A stretch of DNA of 64,000 nt from Aporrectodea caliginosa (Eukaryota; Annelida; Clitellata; Crassiclitellata; Lumbricidae): positions 272,501-336,500 of the forward strand of contig JACEVL010000415.1 of assembly GCA_020284085.1 (NCBI GenBank). Reading direction: 5' to 3'. Numbering within the stretch: position 1 is the stretch's first letter; each line of letters begins with the position of its first letter. Position numbers and translations under genes: made by a program. This document shows positions 47,601 to 62,600 of this stretch, in pieces. The notes below the pieces were generated by a model that was not told where the DNA came from, made no database searches, and was given only the letters and a program-made list of their open reading frames with translations.

Positions 47601-50600
47601 GCCCTTATATTTGAATCTCATTAGTATATCTTTTTCAACTTCGTCATTTCTTGTCATCGTCTTATTTGGCGTTGTTCAAACTGACTTCGCTTAATTCAAC
47701 CTCCTTCGACTTTTCATGAAAACCAAATAGCGTCAGTTAAATAAAGCATCGTTATCGTTTTTGCTAATTCAAACAGATAAGCTCCTGGTGCAGGAGGATC
47801 CCGGTCTCTACTTCTTCATCAACCAAGGGTGCTTGCAAGTCGAGAACATGGACGACAAAGAGGAAATGGACCTCGTCGATGTGAGTTTCCCCTAAAGCCA
47901 CCGCCATTATAATTGTAGCTATTAAATGAAATTCAAGAATAACATTGCCGTTAGAGCCATGGCTGCCTATTGAGAAACAATTAACTTAGTTTTTTTACTA
48001 ACTTATGAAAGTTTCCGTGCTAAAAAAACAGGGATCTACAAAATGTACAGTCACATGGCGCTACCTGCAGGTTAAAATATGGCAATGATTGTCTACTTTC
48101 TAATTTCTTGTCTTTCATCTCCTGATATGTCAAATTTGCTATTTCCTGTCCCTTCGTTTGGAGTCACATTACGGTACGATGCAGTTGTAAAGACAGATGC
48201 GCCATCCATCAATCTGAAAATGTCTAACCTGAAATTGAATGGAAACTGTGGTGACGTTGAGGGCGATGAAAAGTTGTAACTGCCGCTTATTAATAAATTA
48301 TTGTTGTTGATGCGCTATAGAAAGGTTTCAGTGTGCTGGGCTTCCCTGAAGAGGAGAAGATGAGTCTTTACAAGACAACCTGTGCCGTCCTGCACTTTGG
48401 TGAGATGAAGTTCAAGCAGAGACCAAGAGAGGAGCAGGGAGAGGCCGATGGAACTGCAGGTAACACCAATCATCCTTTACCTCTAGACTAGAGTGGGCTT
48501 ACCCAAGTGCACCTGCCCATGCACGTGACCTAGACGCTCGCTGCCACATCTTCTAAATTCTGCTGCTGGAAAAACGCTGTAAGATTTGCACTATGCAACT
48601 AATGCCTCTGCTCTGCTTCTGCTCCTCATGTTACATTAATTCAGAGGTCGTTATAATTGTAATAATGAAGAGCGCAGCTATGAACCTTCGCGAACCTTCA
48701 AGCATGTTTCATATGTAACTTGGAAACATGCAACTCTATGTTATGTTACTGAAGGTTTTTTTAAATTTCTCCTGATTGTTTTATTTTTGGGATCAACAAA
48801 TTGAATTGAATTGAACACCATTGCACTGTGCCTGTGCGGATCCTTCTGATCATTGCAAACATGTATTTATCTTGGTTAGCATGAATTCAAGTCTATGGCG
48901 ACGTGAGAAGGAACACTCTCCTCATTGAACGGAGCCTCAGGGCTCAAGCTTCACATAATGGAGTAAGTCCTCAACGGGAAGTTGCCTGGGTTAGCGAAGT
49001 TTCATAGGCAAATAAATGCGCAAAACATTTTAAGAAACTAGATGAATATTTGTATTCGTAGAAAAGTGCTTTTATAGAGCGATTGCTTTGTAATTTCAGA
49101 TGCTGAAAAAGTTGCCTTCCTGTTGGGCGTCAACTGTGCTGACCTTTTGAAGTCTCTCCTGACTCCCAAGGTCAAAGTAGGAAGCGAATACGTCACAAAG
49201 GGTCAGACTAAGGACCAGGTTTGTGAAAAACCTCCAGTCTCGCATCTTTCCCTGATCACCGAAACCCAAAAGAATGAGACAAGAGGGAATTGAAGAGTGA
49301 GAAAAAGAGTATAATTTTATGAGGGTGAGCGAGACAGAGAGATGGAATGACGGCAACATTATCGACCTACAACTGTGTTCATAATATCATAATTTCAGTC
49401 TTTAAATCCAAGTGAAAATCGTAAAAACAGCGTTTTGCTATGCATTAATAGTGATTATCTGAATCAGCTTACTATGTTTATATGCTATTAGACTGAATAA
49501 AATGCCATTATCTATTTTATGTGTGCGCATTTGTACAAAATTTCAGATGATTTCATTGGGATTTGCTAATGGGCTCCACGTAACCATTAAATTATCATAA
49601 TTATGAGAAAAACTGAAAAAGTAGAGCCAATCCAGTAAAACCAACTTCATATTCGGATTCAGCACCACTAGTTTACCCTAAAATCAAATATTATTAGATG
49701 AAGTAAAGTTATTACTCAAAGTTAACTGATGACTAATTATTGTTCAGCCTGATCACGTAATTTGTTTTCGGTCACTAAATCGCTAAAGAACAAGAGCGTA
49801 ATAAAATTCGCTGTATGGTATTGCATCGTATACGTCTAGGTCTATGAGACTGTCGAATGTTGTCAAATGACCAATATGGGAAAGGGATGGTTGTTCTTGT
49901 AGGTTGTGTATGCTGTGGCTGCCTTGGCTAAGGCTATCTATGCCAAGATGTTCCTGTGGTTGGTTGCTCGTTGTAACAAGACCTTGGACACGAAGAACAA
50001 AAGACAGCATTTCATCGGTGTCCTCGATATTGCCGGCTTTGAGATCTTCCAGGTAACAATTATCGGGCTTATATAATGATGTACAATCCATATTTGGGCG
50101 ATAATAGTGGATCCATCTGAAAGTCAATTTTAGTACAATGGTCCATTGTTTTTACAATGATGCATCGTCAGTTGTATTGTATTGTATTGTATTTGAACAC
50201 TTGTTATAGCGCCCCTACCAGATTTCCCATTCAGAGGCGCTCCCGACTCCTGCGCGGACGCTGAATCGGAGTTTCACGCCGAAGCGCATGAGCAATTGCG
50301 AGTGAAGGACTTGCCCAGGGTCCCTACGCGGCGACTTTGAGGTGGATTCGAACCCGCAACTCTCCAGCTGCAAGGCACCGAACATACTCCCAAACCGCCG
50401 CGCCCCAGTTGTATTGTAATGTGTTGTATTGTATTGTATTGTACTCCACGTTTATATTGCGACCGAGCCACCCGCAGTAAAGATCCGAGAAATTAATCTC
50501 TGATAAACCGACCGACCCGGAATCGAACCCGGGGCGCAGACGTGACGAGCGGGCTACCAACCCACTCGGCCACTTCTCATCATGCATTGTTCTGTGAATC

Positions 50601-53600
50601 CACAAATCTGGCCATGCATTCCTCTGCATTTATATCTCACTTTTTTCGTCAAAGTTACATCTTGGTTATGCAACCGATTTTCTCGCTTTGCCTCTATATT
50701 ATTTTACCAACCTCTATCCATCGACCAATTAGATCAATAATTCAGTGTTGATCGATCCTCTGTTTGCTCATCGATCATTCCGTCAACAAATCAATTGAAT
50801 GAGACATCTCCTCTCTCGTGTAAAAAGTTGCGGTATATCAACTTCATTTCTTTCAATAAACAAAATATAATATAAGAAAATTGATCAGGCTTTGCATGTT
50901 CTTTCTGTTGCTTACAGTACAACACCTTCGAGCAGTTGTGCATCAACTACACGAACGAGCGTCTCCAGCAGTTCTTCAACCATCACATGTTCGTCCTGGA
51001 ACAGGAGGAGTACAAGAAGGAGGGCATCCAGTGGGAGTTCATCGACTTCGGAATGGATCTCCAGCAGTGTATCGATCTTATTGAAAAGGTCAGACAGATT
51101 TCCCTATATTTTACTAACATTCATGGCCTGTTTTACAGTCAGTTTGAACCTACGTTAAAAATAGCTTTTTTGTTGCAACCTTGGATTTGCACCGTCGTTT
51201 TTATTAATATACACAGACTTGGCAATAGTAAGTAAATGCGATACATGACTTGGTAAAACACTGTATCTAGGATTTTCATGGTCTTCACAGAGGTTATGAA
51301 CAGTATGTGTAATATTTATTTTTTCTATCTCCCCACATCCAACATTTCGAAACCATGACCGCTTTAAACGGTCAATGGAACACATGTGCTATAGACGCGA
51401 AGAAACTGATATAATTTTACTGATGTGTTTCAGCCTATGGGCATCCTCTCGATCCTTGAGGAAGAGTGCATGTTCCCAAAAGCCTCCGACAAGACCTTCC
51501 TTTCCAAGCTCTACGAAAACCACATGGGCAAGTCACCAAACTTTGGAAAGCCCAAGCCGGTCAAGAACGTGAAGTTCGAACCCCACTTTGAAGTCTACCA
51601 CTACGCTGGAAATGTAAGGCTCAATGAAAATCATAATTGATGTATGGATGTCTTAAATGTCATTGTCATCATTATTGTAGAATGTAGATGTTGAAATAAT
51701 TATCAACCAGATGAAATTTTTGGTGCTTGTAATCACAACGAGTAACTTCCTTGATGGATATTATACATAATTAAAAGGGTGCAAACTGAACAAAGTACAA
51801 TCGAATAAATTCACACGCTCCTTGATTTACGGTAGCAGTGTCTGTTATGCACAAATAACTGCCTTAAAGTAGAAGACGACACCTGGAGATTGGGATCGTA
51901 TTTAGACAGCGCTAAAGAAATTGTCTTTGCGCGATTGACGTCAGAAGCGAAACCAGGAAACAATTTGGGGTTTACAAATTGGGGGACGGGTTTTCCATTG
52001 GACATCGTCGAAGAGGAGAAAAAAATTCTAAAAACTTTCGGCGATTGTTTATTTGGGGTGGAGGTTGAACCAGTAAAAGCCACCCTTTAAATACGCCCAT
52101 CATTGAAGTATTATATACTTGAGCATTGGCCTACTTTACTATCAATAGGCCTACATATGTAAGATTTTAAGGAACAAGAGTCGCAAACATCGACCTCAAA
52201 CATCTATAGTTACTGTGCATTGCTTTGCTAACTGATGTAATTATTTTTCGGTCGTAATGACATTTAACATTATAGGCTAGCGTAGAGAACGCCTCTGAAT
52301 AGATATCCAGACGAGGCGCTATATAAATTCTCAGAATAAATGAATTAATAATATTTTTTAAATTCTTACTAACGAAACCCTAAACCTTTTCTAGTAGACG
52401 ATGATCTAGCTATTGCTGCTGCCCGTTAAAATTCCAGGTTCATCGAGCCATGTTTTCTTTGCACAGGTCGCTTACAACATCCAGGGCTGGCTCGACAAAA
52501 ACAAGGATCCCATCCAGGAGTGCGTCGTACAACTGATGCAGGCATCCAAAGATCCACTCTTCTGCACCTTCTTCAAAGACCCAGAAGATGGTATAATTAT
52601 ACATAGATTAGCCACATGTAGTTATTAAATAGACTATATTATAAATTAGGAGTCTATAGCTATTCCGGAGAATCTTAGATAGCCGCTTTAAAATAGAGTC
52701 AAATTTTTAAATTTTTTATAAACCTCAAACACAGAGAACACAGACAAAAATGATTGCGATAACGATCATGGAAGCGAAGTGGAATATGATGATGATAATA
52801 AAAGACAATGGTGAAGAAGTTGATAATTGAGATTATGTTTGTGGTTGTTTTAGGTGGTTCCCAGAAGAAGAAGAAGGGTTCGGCATACCAGACCATCTCC
52901 GCAACTCACAGGGTAACAAAAGATAATCATTCTTTCGATAATAAAATTCTAATTTTCTGCAACGAAAAATGATGTTGCGAAACGTTTTATGATCGCACTT
53001 ACTTACTTTCATTTAATGCTCTCAGTAATGTTTTAAATGTTCCATTAGGCCTACATTAAGAATACGAGTTCCTTCTCATGTGCATTATATATTTTGCTGA
53101 CTGATGAAATATATTCTTTCTTAATGGCATTTAACATCATATAGGCTAGCGCAGAGAGCGCATTCTGAGTAGATATATTGAAGGGGCGCTACATACATTA
53201 CATTACCTGCACTATTATCGACCAACAGGAACAGCTGAATAAACTGATGGCCAACTTGAGAACTACTCATCCTTCGTTCGTCAGATGCATCATCCCCAAC
53301 GAACAGAAGAAACCAGGTAGGATGATAGCTTCATCTGTCACCCCCTCCCACCTCCACCGTCAATCTAATTTACATCCCTTCACGTGTCAGTATCTTTGGT
53401 GCCCTATCTCTAAGCGAACCCTTGTTGATTCATCCGCCCTCCTAGTTCCAACCATGCATGCCGTGTGAAACCGAGTGCATACCGAGTGACACCCTTATCA
53501 TTCACTTTCCACTTTTATCCGTTAGAGTGAAACCTTTATCAATTTGATCACAAATTTGACTGTACTGTGTAGGCTACGTTAGTTATATACGGCAATTTCG

Positions 53601-56600
53601 ATTAGCGAACTTGAATAGAGTCTCCAGTCTGGAGGTATTATATCTGATAGTGCTTGCTTGACCTGCTCTAAGAATAACTATTGCAAGTCTTATTGAAGTT
53701 GCATAATTCTGAGCAATTATGGTGATTAGGCCCTATGCGTAGGCCTACTTGAGAAGGAGCTAGTCTGCAACAGCGTTCAAGTTAAAATGGCGTCAACACA
53801 GCTTGATCCAAAATGGTGTCCACTAGATAGGCCTAATATCCATGCAATATGGGCCTACGGCTTTTACCATGCATTATTTGCCTACCAAAGTTTGCAGAAT
53901 TAAGAATACAATTTATAAATTTTGGGCAGCGTTTTGGTATCGAATCACCCATAAGACTAGACATGAGGAAAGTTGCAGCTGGCATTTGCTATATCTGAGC
54001 GACTTCTTTTATCAGGCTACGGTACCGTACATATATCATGTGGCTATGAAATTAATGTTCTCAGCCAAGGCATTTAAGTGTGCAACATGTAAGCTAATTT
54101 TTGTCGTATTTTTCATGGTACCTTGTATCACTGTGGTTTACGTGTTTTAGTTTCTATAGCAAACCTTTACATCGTTTTCTGTGCTGTTTCTTTCCCAAAT
54201 ACTCCGTGTTTAAGCAACTTTGCACCCCCTTTTAATTTTGAATCTAGCTTTGGTTTTCAAGAAAACCTATGGAGAGCAAAATAAGAGAAGTCCAGTTTTA
54301 AGTGATATCATTAATATGATTAAAATTATGGGCAATTTGTTTGGCAAACAAATTTATTTATTTGCAGTAAATTAGGGCCATAGTCAATGCCTAATGACAG
54401 CCAATTTTCTTGAAGACCATTCGGATAACATAGTGTAAACAGAAATGTCTGGATTTCTCTTGTTTTGCTATCTCTTTGTTTCGTGTATATTGATTCAAAA
54501 CTTTGTTTACCGAAATCTGTGTGATACCGTGTGATGTTTGTCCTATCTACCTTATGTTAAAGTTTAACAGTTATGACATCATTTTACCTACCTTCACTCA
54601 CCGAAAACCCTACGACACCTGGCGACGGGAAGATTGACCCTAATATCGTGTGTGGTGTTTGTTACTTGTCTTCCCCTACAGAACACGAAGCGTTACAGCA
54701 GGTAAGCGTTACAAGATTATGCGCAATCTGTACCATGTAGGAATTCATGTACTATTTTATACCCTCGTGCACATAGATGTAATTATATACAGCATGATAG
54801 AATTGCTAATTTTACTTTCGAATATATGCACTGTATGGTTGTACCTATAACCTTTCTATTGTGAATGGAAGCCGGTCTATTGATAGCAAAGGTAAACATG
54901 AACTAGCTTAATTATATGATAATAAAAATCTAAGCGTTTTAGCAATAACGTGGTTTTTGTGTGTAGTAAATGAAAATATTGCGAGAATTCAACACTTTAG
55001 GAAGTACCTGTGACACTTTCTAGCCCATTTAAAATAGAATGCTTGGTTGAATTTATTTTATTGAAATTTTGTGCCCTGTTGTTTAAGATGATCCTCTTCT
55101 AATGACTGAGACTATCGACTCTAACTTCAACTGAGTTTACAGTCAATACTCGTTTAAGTTTTACCTTTAGAACAATCATAATATGCATTTCAGGTTTTTC
55201 AGATTCGTGAACTTTATGGATCAACATAGTTAGCTCGAATTTATGGGCAAGATTAGTTAAATTGCTAATCGATTAGAATTAGAATAAGCTACTGAAATGT
55301 GCTAGTCGATTACAATTAGAATTAGCAGTAGCTAATTAACTGGCAATTAGAAATAAATCTAGATAATTGATACATATATTTGCTTCATGAATTTGTCAAA
55401 TTTTGATCAAAGCACAGCAAGTTACTCAAGTTACTGTAGTCTCTTATAGTATCCTAAGCAGCACAACTGCTATGTTAGAACAGTTCACACACCAGCAGAA
55501 CAAAATGTTATAGCTGAGGCCACTAGTGGTAAAATTTAATCCTATTAGGGTCTAATGCAGTTTATATGCACGAAGCGCCATGCTATCTATAATTCTGTTT
55601 TTCAACTTGAACGCACCTTAGCGTAACTGACGAAGTTTGACGATAAGTAAGCTGGCTTCCAATTAGCGGTTATAATTTTACTGCATCTTTTACATTTCCC
55701 TGCTAATTTAGCTCTTCATTCCGATAGCGCTTTTATATCAATAGGCCTACTATTAAAGAACGTTCCAACAACTTCAGGATAATTGTTACCATCAGTCGCC
55801 TGCGCAGCCAATGTGAGAAGCACAGAGAACTAAGCGCAGAAATAAGAACTTGTACTAGTTCCCTTGTTTTATAACCATGAACAGTCACTGAAATAGTCTT
55901 CAAACTTATTATTAATGCACTCATTCTTAACATGATTTCAAAACATCGAATTGATAAGCTAATAGTTTTACGATTAGAATTTGCTATAAAATTGCTAATC
56001 AATTACAATTAGAATTAGGATTAGACGACAGCTAATCGATTAGAATTAGAATTAGCTGTTTGTCTACTCGATTAGAATCTAATCGATTAATTGCCCATCC
56101 ATGCCGTAGAGTAAACTTATTTGTGCATTACCTTTATCGCCTGCTATTCATCTTAATTGTCGTCTTACTTAGTATCTTTAATGCCTTCGTTAACAAAATG
56201 CATTTGCCACTAGGCCTATATAGTGGCAATTCGGAAGCTGCGTGATATGCGTGCAGGATTTTGTGTCATAATAATATGTTGTGTTGAAATGTGTGATGTG
56301 CGTAGGCTTGATCGAAGCCGAGTTGGTTCTTCATCAGCTCCAGTGTAACGGTGTATTGGAGGGAATTCGTATCTGCCGAAAGGGATTTCCCAACAGATTG
56401 ATCTACTCTGAATTCAAACAACGGTAATCCTCTATATATGCTATCACCTTATGTTCAAATATAATCTAGAGACTTCTATAGCGCATAAGTTGATGGACGC
56501 CTCAGTTGTGATCGAAGTTAGAGATCATAATCCGTTGGCGCAGCTTTGCCGAATTCCAATAGGCTAGTGAAACCAGAAATCAGGCAACTCGGGCCGCATG

Positions 56601-59600
56601 CGAAGTCAATTTTACCGTCTTAGGACGGGCAGACATTTAATTCAGGAATAGCATTGATTCACTACATCATAAATCGCCCGTTTTCTGTATGATGAATATT
56701 GGAAGCGTTATACAAATCACGTGTTAGCAAATAATAATCGGTGTCTGTTGACAGTTACTCCATTCTGGCTCCCAACGTAATTCCTCCCGGCTTCGTCGAC
56801 GGTAAGGTTGTGAGCGAGAAGGTCCTGTCCGCTCTCCAGCTGGACGCCAATGACTACCGTCTGGGCCACACGAAGGTCTTCTTCAAGGCCGGAGTGCTCG
56901 GTTCGCTGGAAGACATGCGCGATGAAAGACTGTCCAAGATCGTCTCCAACTTCCAGGCCCGCATCAGAGGCTACGTCATCCGCAAGAACTACAAGAAGCT
57001 CCAGGACCAGAGGTAGCGGAGAAATAGTCACTGTGCTTCCTTAAAACAAACTATTAATTGTAGAATTTCACAATATGTATAGCACCTGTGACTTTTAAAG
57101 TGCAATGTCAGCTCTTTGTACAGTCTCGAAAATGATATTATAGCACCCTTATAGGCTACAGCGCTTAAACACTTCTGAGTATTATGCAATGCATGGCATG
57201 TGTGTATGTATGTATGTATGTATGTATGTATGTATGTATGTATGTATGTATGTATGTATGTATGTATGTATGTATGCATGCATGCATGCATACATCTGAT
57301 ACACAACGCTTTCTTAGTATCTCACAAAAACTCTAATCGTGTAAACTGAAAAACAGCTAAGTTAAATGACTTCATCATGCTACATTTGTTCACTGGATTT
57401 ACTTCATGCACATTAGACCAACCGTACGTAATGTTTTGTTATAGTCTGTTATGATGTATTACTTCGACGTATCATGCTATGCTGTGATGAAATTGCAGAG
57501 TGGCACTGAGCGTCATCCAGCGTAACATTCGTCGCTGGATGCAGATGAGGAACTGGCAGTGGTGGAAGCTTTACACTCGCGTCAAGCCACTGCTCAGCGT
57601 CGCCCGCCAGGAGGATGAGATGAAAAAGAAGGAAGAAGAATGGGAGAAGACGAAGGAAGAGCTGGCCAAGATCCAGAAGCTGAAGAAAGAGCTCGAGGAG
57701 CAGAACGTCACACTGCTCCAAGCCAAGAACGACCTCTTCCTTCAACTGCAGGCCGAGCAGGACAACATCTCCGATCTGGAAGAGAGAATCGCCCAGCTGG
57801 TCAACTCGAAGGGCGACTTCGAGGAGCAGGTCAAGGAGTTGGAGGAGCGCTTGAACAGTCAGGAGTCCACGTCTGAGGAGCTCGAAGCGGCCAAGGAGAA
57901 GCTGGAGGAGCAGGTGTCCGGACTGAAGAAGGACGTCGAAGGACTGGAACTGAATCTGCAGAAGGCGGAACAGGAGAAGCAGACGAAGGACAACCAGATC
58001 AAGACTCTGAATGAGGAGATGGCCAGACAGGACGAGAACATCGCCAGGCTGTCAAAGGACAAGAAGGGACTCGAGGAGACGGTCAAGAACACGCAGGCAG
58101 CACTGGCCGCCGAGGAGGACAAATGCAACCATCTCAACAAACTCAAGCAGAAACTGGAACAGAATATCGACGAGGTGTGTGCTCACTCTATCAAAAGCCT
58201 TATGCGAGACATAGACCTACACACTACCATTGTATTCTAACCTACAGAAAAATGTGATATCTCAACTACGATTTATTCACTGCCAAACCCTTTATGTTCA
58301 TCAGTCTACATGGTCGTTATGCAGTTTGGAGTACCAACAGAATGGCTTACTTGATCATACTGTACTTCCAGCGGCATGAAAAACTGTGAATAAAGTCGAG
58401 ACACTGTTAAATTATTCAGATCATGATGAATCTTAAAACTACTTCAAGTCACAATGTCCAAAATTAACTTGTTGATAATAGTTCGCGATTATTCTTGCCT
58501 CTTCCTACTTATTTTGTCTGAACTTATTTTAGTTTTGTAAATAATCATCTTGAAGTGACTGTTACACGAAATATTACTGTGACTTCAGATGGAGGAGAGT
58601 CTGGAGAGGGAGAAGAAGGTTAGAGCTGATGTCGAGAAGGCCAAGAGGAAGGTCGAGTCTGACCTGAAACTCACTCAGGAAACTGTCGAGGAGCTCGAAC
58701 GCGTCAAGAGAGACCTCGAGGACGGCGGTCGCAAGTGTGTATTATGAGTATTATAGTAGGCTACCTATCATTTGTCACCGCCTTCTATTTCATCTGTTTC
58801 TATTTTTCATCGATTGATTAGTAAAATATACAAATGAGAGACCTACAGAGTAACCTACAAAGACCAAGTGATATATAGAACATGCAGAGAACTACATGTA
58901 GATAGAGAAAACTTGTAAATGTAAACGAGATCGTGAATAATGAAATTAATGGATCTAGTATCTCCATTTAAAGGTTTGTTTCACGGCAGGTCTACGATTG
59001 CACCAACAAATTTATGCTATATTCATAGCGTAGGCCCTATATATACATTTCTCAGAGCCTTGCATTGATCGAAGACGACTCATCAAGTGACTGATTCGCT
59101 GTTTTCAGGAAGGACGCTGAGATTACCAGCCTGAACAGCAAACTGGAAAGCGAACAGAGCCTCGTAGCTCAGCTTCAGAAGAAGATCAAAGAATTGCAGG
59201 TGAGTAGGGGTACGAGGTACCTACATGGTAGATTTACGAATCTTGTTACTATTGTGTAACCTGTGGAAATGCCATATTGAAGCTATTGATCATGAAATTC
59301 ATAGGCTTCGAGAGAGCAGGTCTGAAGTTGCGAGATATTTTGATGGAAGCTGTAAACATGCAACTGCATGCTATAATTTCCTTGGAAAAAAATACGCACA
59401 CAGCTAAATTAAGGAGACACGATAGACGTGAGCATCGTAAAATTGTTCATAATGGAGTTACTGGGTAGATTGGCTGCTCAGTAGCTTACCTCTAGCAGAT
59501 AAGCGATACCTCTTTGCAATGTTTTTAAGAAGTACTTTAAAATTGATGACTATTTCATCTTAGCTAGCTTTTTACCGCTTTAGAAGATGCTTTCCCGTTT

Positions 59601-62600
59601 CATTTCAAAATGACTTCAAAAGCATTATTGTTTTTTGAGTGTATGCAACTTTTCCGTACACCATTAGAATTATATCTGTAAGTTGGTAAATATTTTGTAT
59701 GTGAAATGTTTCTTTGAAGGCTCGCATCGCCGAACTTGAAGAAGAACTTGAGGCAGAAAGAGCTGCAAGGTCAAAGGTAAGAGAAATCTACTTTTTAATT
59801 CAAAGTTTCACAGATTTCTAGCCATTAACGTATTAAACACTTGTTTACTAAACATCAGGAAAAAGAATACTCAATTAAAAATAACGAAAGAGCACACCAA
59901 TCGACTAGACTTTAAAATTCTTAGATGTAGCTCTTGAATAAATATATTCGTGATCATTGGAGATGAGCGGTAATTTAAAGTACACTCTCATACAGTGCGC
60001 CCGGGCAAGTAGAAAATGAGCTGATTCATCAGTAGCATCAAGCCAACTTTTTAACGTTTGTGCTTCGTCTGTCACAGGCAGACACGTCCGGGCTTGTCTA
60101 ATATTAGCTGACCCATCAGCATCACTCTGCGCAACAGATTGCCTTCAAAGTAGCCAAAAGCCCTTCACTCTGTATTCAATTAACAGATCAGGTTACAGTT
60201 AGGCCTATGAGATCACGTTTTTAATAAGAATTTGTTGTTTTACCACTTTATCGTCATGTAGGTCGAAAAGCAGAGGGCGGAGCTCCAGCGTGAATTGGAC
60301 GAGCTGTCGCAGAGACTGGACGAAGCAGGAGGAGCCACGCAGGCGCAGATTGATGTCAACAAGAAGCGAGAGGCGGAGCTTCAGAAGCTGAGACGAGACC
60401 TCGAAGAGTCGCACATTCAGAGTGAAGCCCAGGTCGCCTCTCTGCGTAAGAAGCAGCAGGATGCTGTCAACGAACTCAGCGAACAACTCGACCAGCTCCA
60501 GAAGGCCAGACAAAAGTAAGTAGGCACTTCAGACTTGATCTCATCCCATCTACTGTGGTCTGTGCTCTGGTTAAGTGTCTGCAATCAGACAGTCCCAATT
60601 GCTCAGACGTTTTGAACAGTAGCTCGGCCTCGAACTGACGATTTGATTTTCTGTGCAACATGTTGTTATCTGTGTTTTAAGTAACTCACTTTTTAGAATA
60701 CTGCATAAATTATCGTGTTTTTATCACTCCTAAGACACCACTTAAATAAATCGCACTACACTGCATCGTACTGAATTGCATGGCATTTATTTAGCCTATT
60801 TTGGATCATATTGCATTCAGAGGTAAATTTTAACTTTGTGGCAAAATGATATTACTTCGTGTGGCCAAATTTTATCCTGAAAGTCTCAGTGAAGTAGGCT
60901 ACAAGCGACATTGTCCCCAATGTTAGTCATTGTGACCTACGACAGTCGCTCATACTCCCTTCTTAAGACTTTAAGTCGATTGTGGACGAATTGACGCCAA
61001 TCATCGTCGATATGACGGCGTCGTTAAATAAACGATATTAAGTAAGTGTGGACGAATTCCAAGGTCCTGGACCACGGGACTAGCGCATCATCGAGTAACT
61101 TCCTCTACCCAGTAGAGGGTGCCGATACTTGATAATATTTCTTGGTGAAATGTGCGCCAAAAAGTTACCCAATGTCATCAAACGAAGTCTCTTTAGCAGT
61201 AGACTATAAGAGAGCCAGTTAAACCCCACTGATAGGGATAATACTTTGCATGAATGGAGTTCGTCATTTCGCTTCAGGGCTGATAAGGAAAAGAGTCAGA
61301 TGAAGAGTGAACTGGATGACCTTCGAGGACAGGTCGACCACACGAGCAAATCGAGGGTAAGTACACATCGACAATACGGTACGCTAACAAATATGTATGC
61401 CTAATTGCTTATTCCTATACACTCATCACAGCAGAAAGTCTTCTTCGCAAATAAACTGTCTAAATACTAACTTTTAAAATGGTTTGTATTTAATTTTAGC
61501 ATCTTATGTAAGTTATGGGCTACTCATTACAATACCTTAGTATTCTTATTCAACAAAGATAACATCATTATAGAAGGACAATGCAGAATTTTAGACTGAA
61601 ATTTTGAGATAATTAATTTAGCTTTGGAGGAATATGAAAGGTATCAACAGGCGCTATATAACGTGCTTTTATGCAGATACAGGTGTATACATGCGTTTTG
61701 TCACATGTATTTCTAGGGCAACTCCGACAAGATTGCGAAGCAGCTCGAAGGTCAGTTGGCCGAGCTAAACGCCAAGTTCGAACAGGCGATGCGTGACATC
61801 CAGGAGCTGAGTGCTGCCAAGAGCCGATTCCAGGCAGAAAGTGCCGAACACACCCGACTGCTGGAAGAGGCCGAGAGCCAGGTGAACCAGTTGACGAAGG
61901 CGAAGCAGGCTCTGACGAAGCAGCTGGAAGAGGCCAAGGCCGCCCTTGAGGAGGAGAGCAGGTTGAGGGCCAAGCTCCAGTCCGACTTGCGCAACCTGCA
62001 GGCCGACAACGACCACTTGAAGGAGCAGCTGGAAGAGGAACAGGAGGGCAGAGGTGACCTCCAACGGTTGCTGACCAAGGCGAACAACGAGGTGGCTGTC
62101 TGGAGGCACAAGTGCGAGAGCGGAGAAGGCGGAGTGAGATCCGAGGAATTGGATGAACTCAAGAGGAAGCTCAACGGAAAGATCCAGGAACTGGAATCGC
62201 AACTCGAGGCGTCGCAGACAAAGGGAGCCGGCTTGGAAAAGGCAAAGAACCGTCTCCAGGGAGAACTGGAAGATCTCACCATCGAAGTGGAAAGGGTAAA
62301 CTATCACTTATATACTAAACGTTTGTTTGCTTCATCGTTTCATCGATCTCTTTTTCCTGTGTATTCCCTATATTATAATACCAGAGTGTTTATTCACTTT
62401 ACTTGCTTACAGTGTATTTATTTTATTTATTGTCCTATTTATTTTACTTATTTATTTGTTTATGTCTATTAATAGGCCCAGGCTATCTCGTCCCAGGCGG
62501 AGAAACGCCAGCGTGCCTTCGACAAGACGATCGACGAGTGGAAGCGAAAGGTGTCCGATCTCCAGGGGGAACTGGACAACTCGCAAAAGGAATCGCGTGC

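Noticed and set aside
49219..52466. Mutually exclusive alternative exons as in insect or scallop Mhc
   Set aside because: No second copy of the switch 2, relay or converter exons was visible in the introns.
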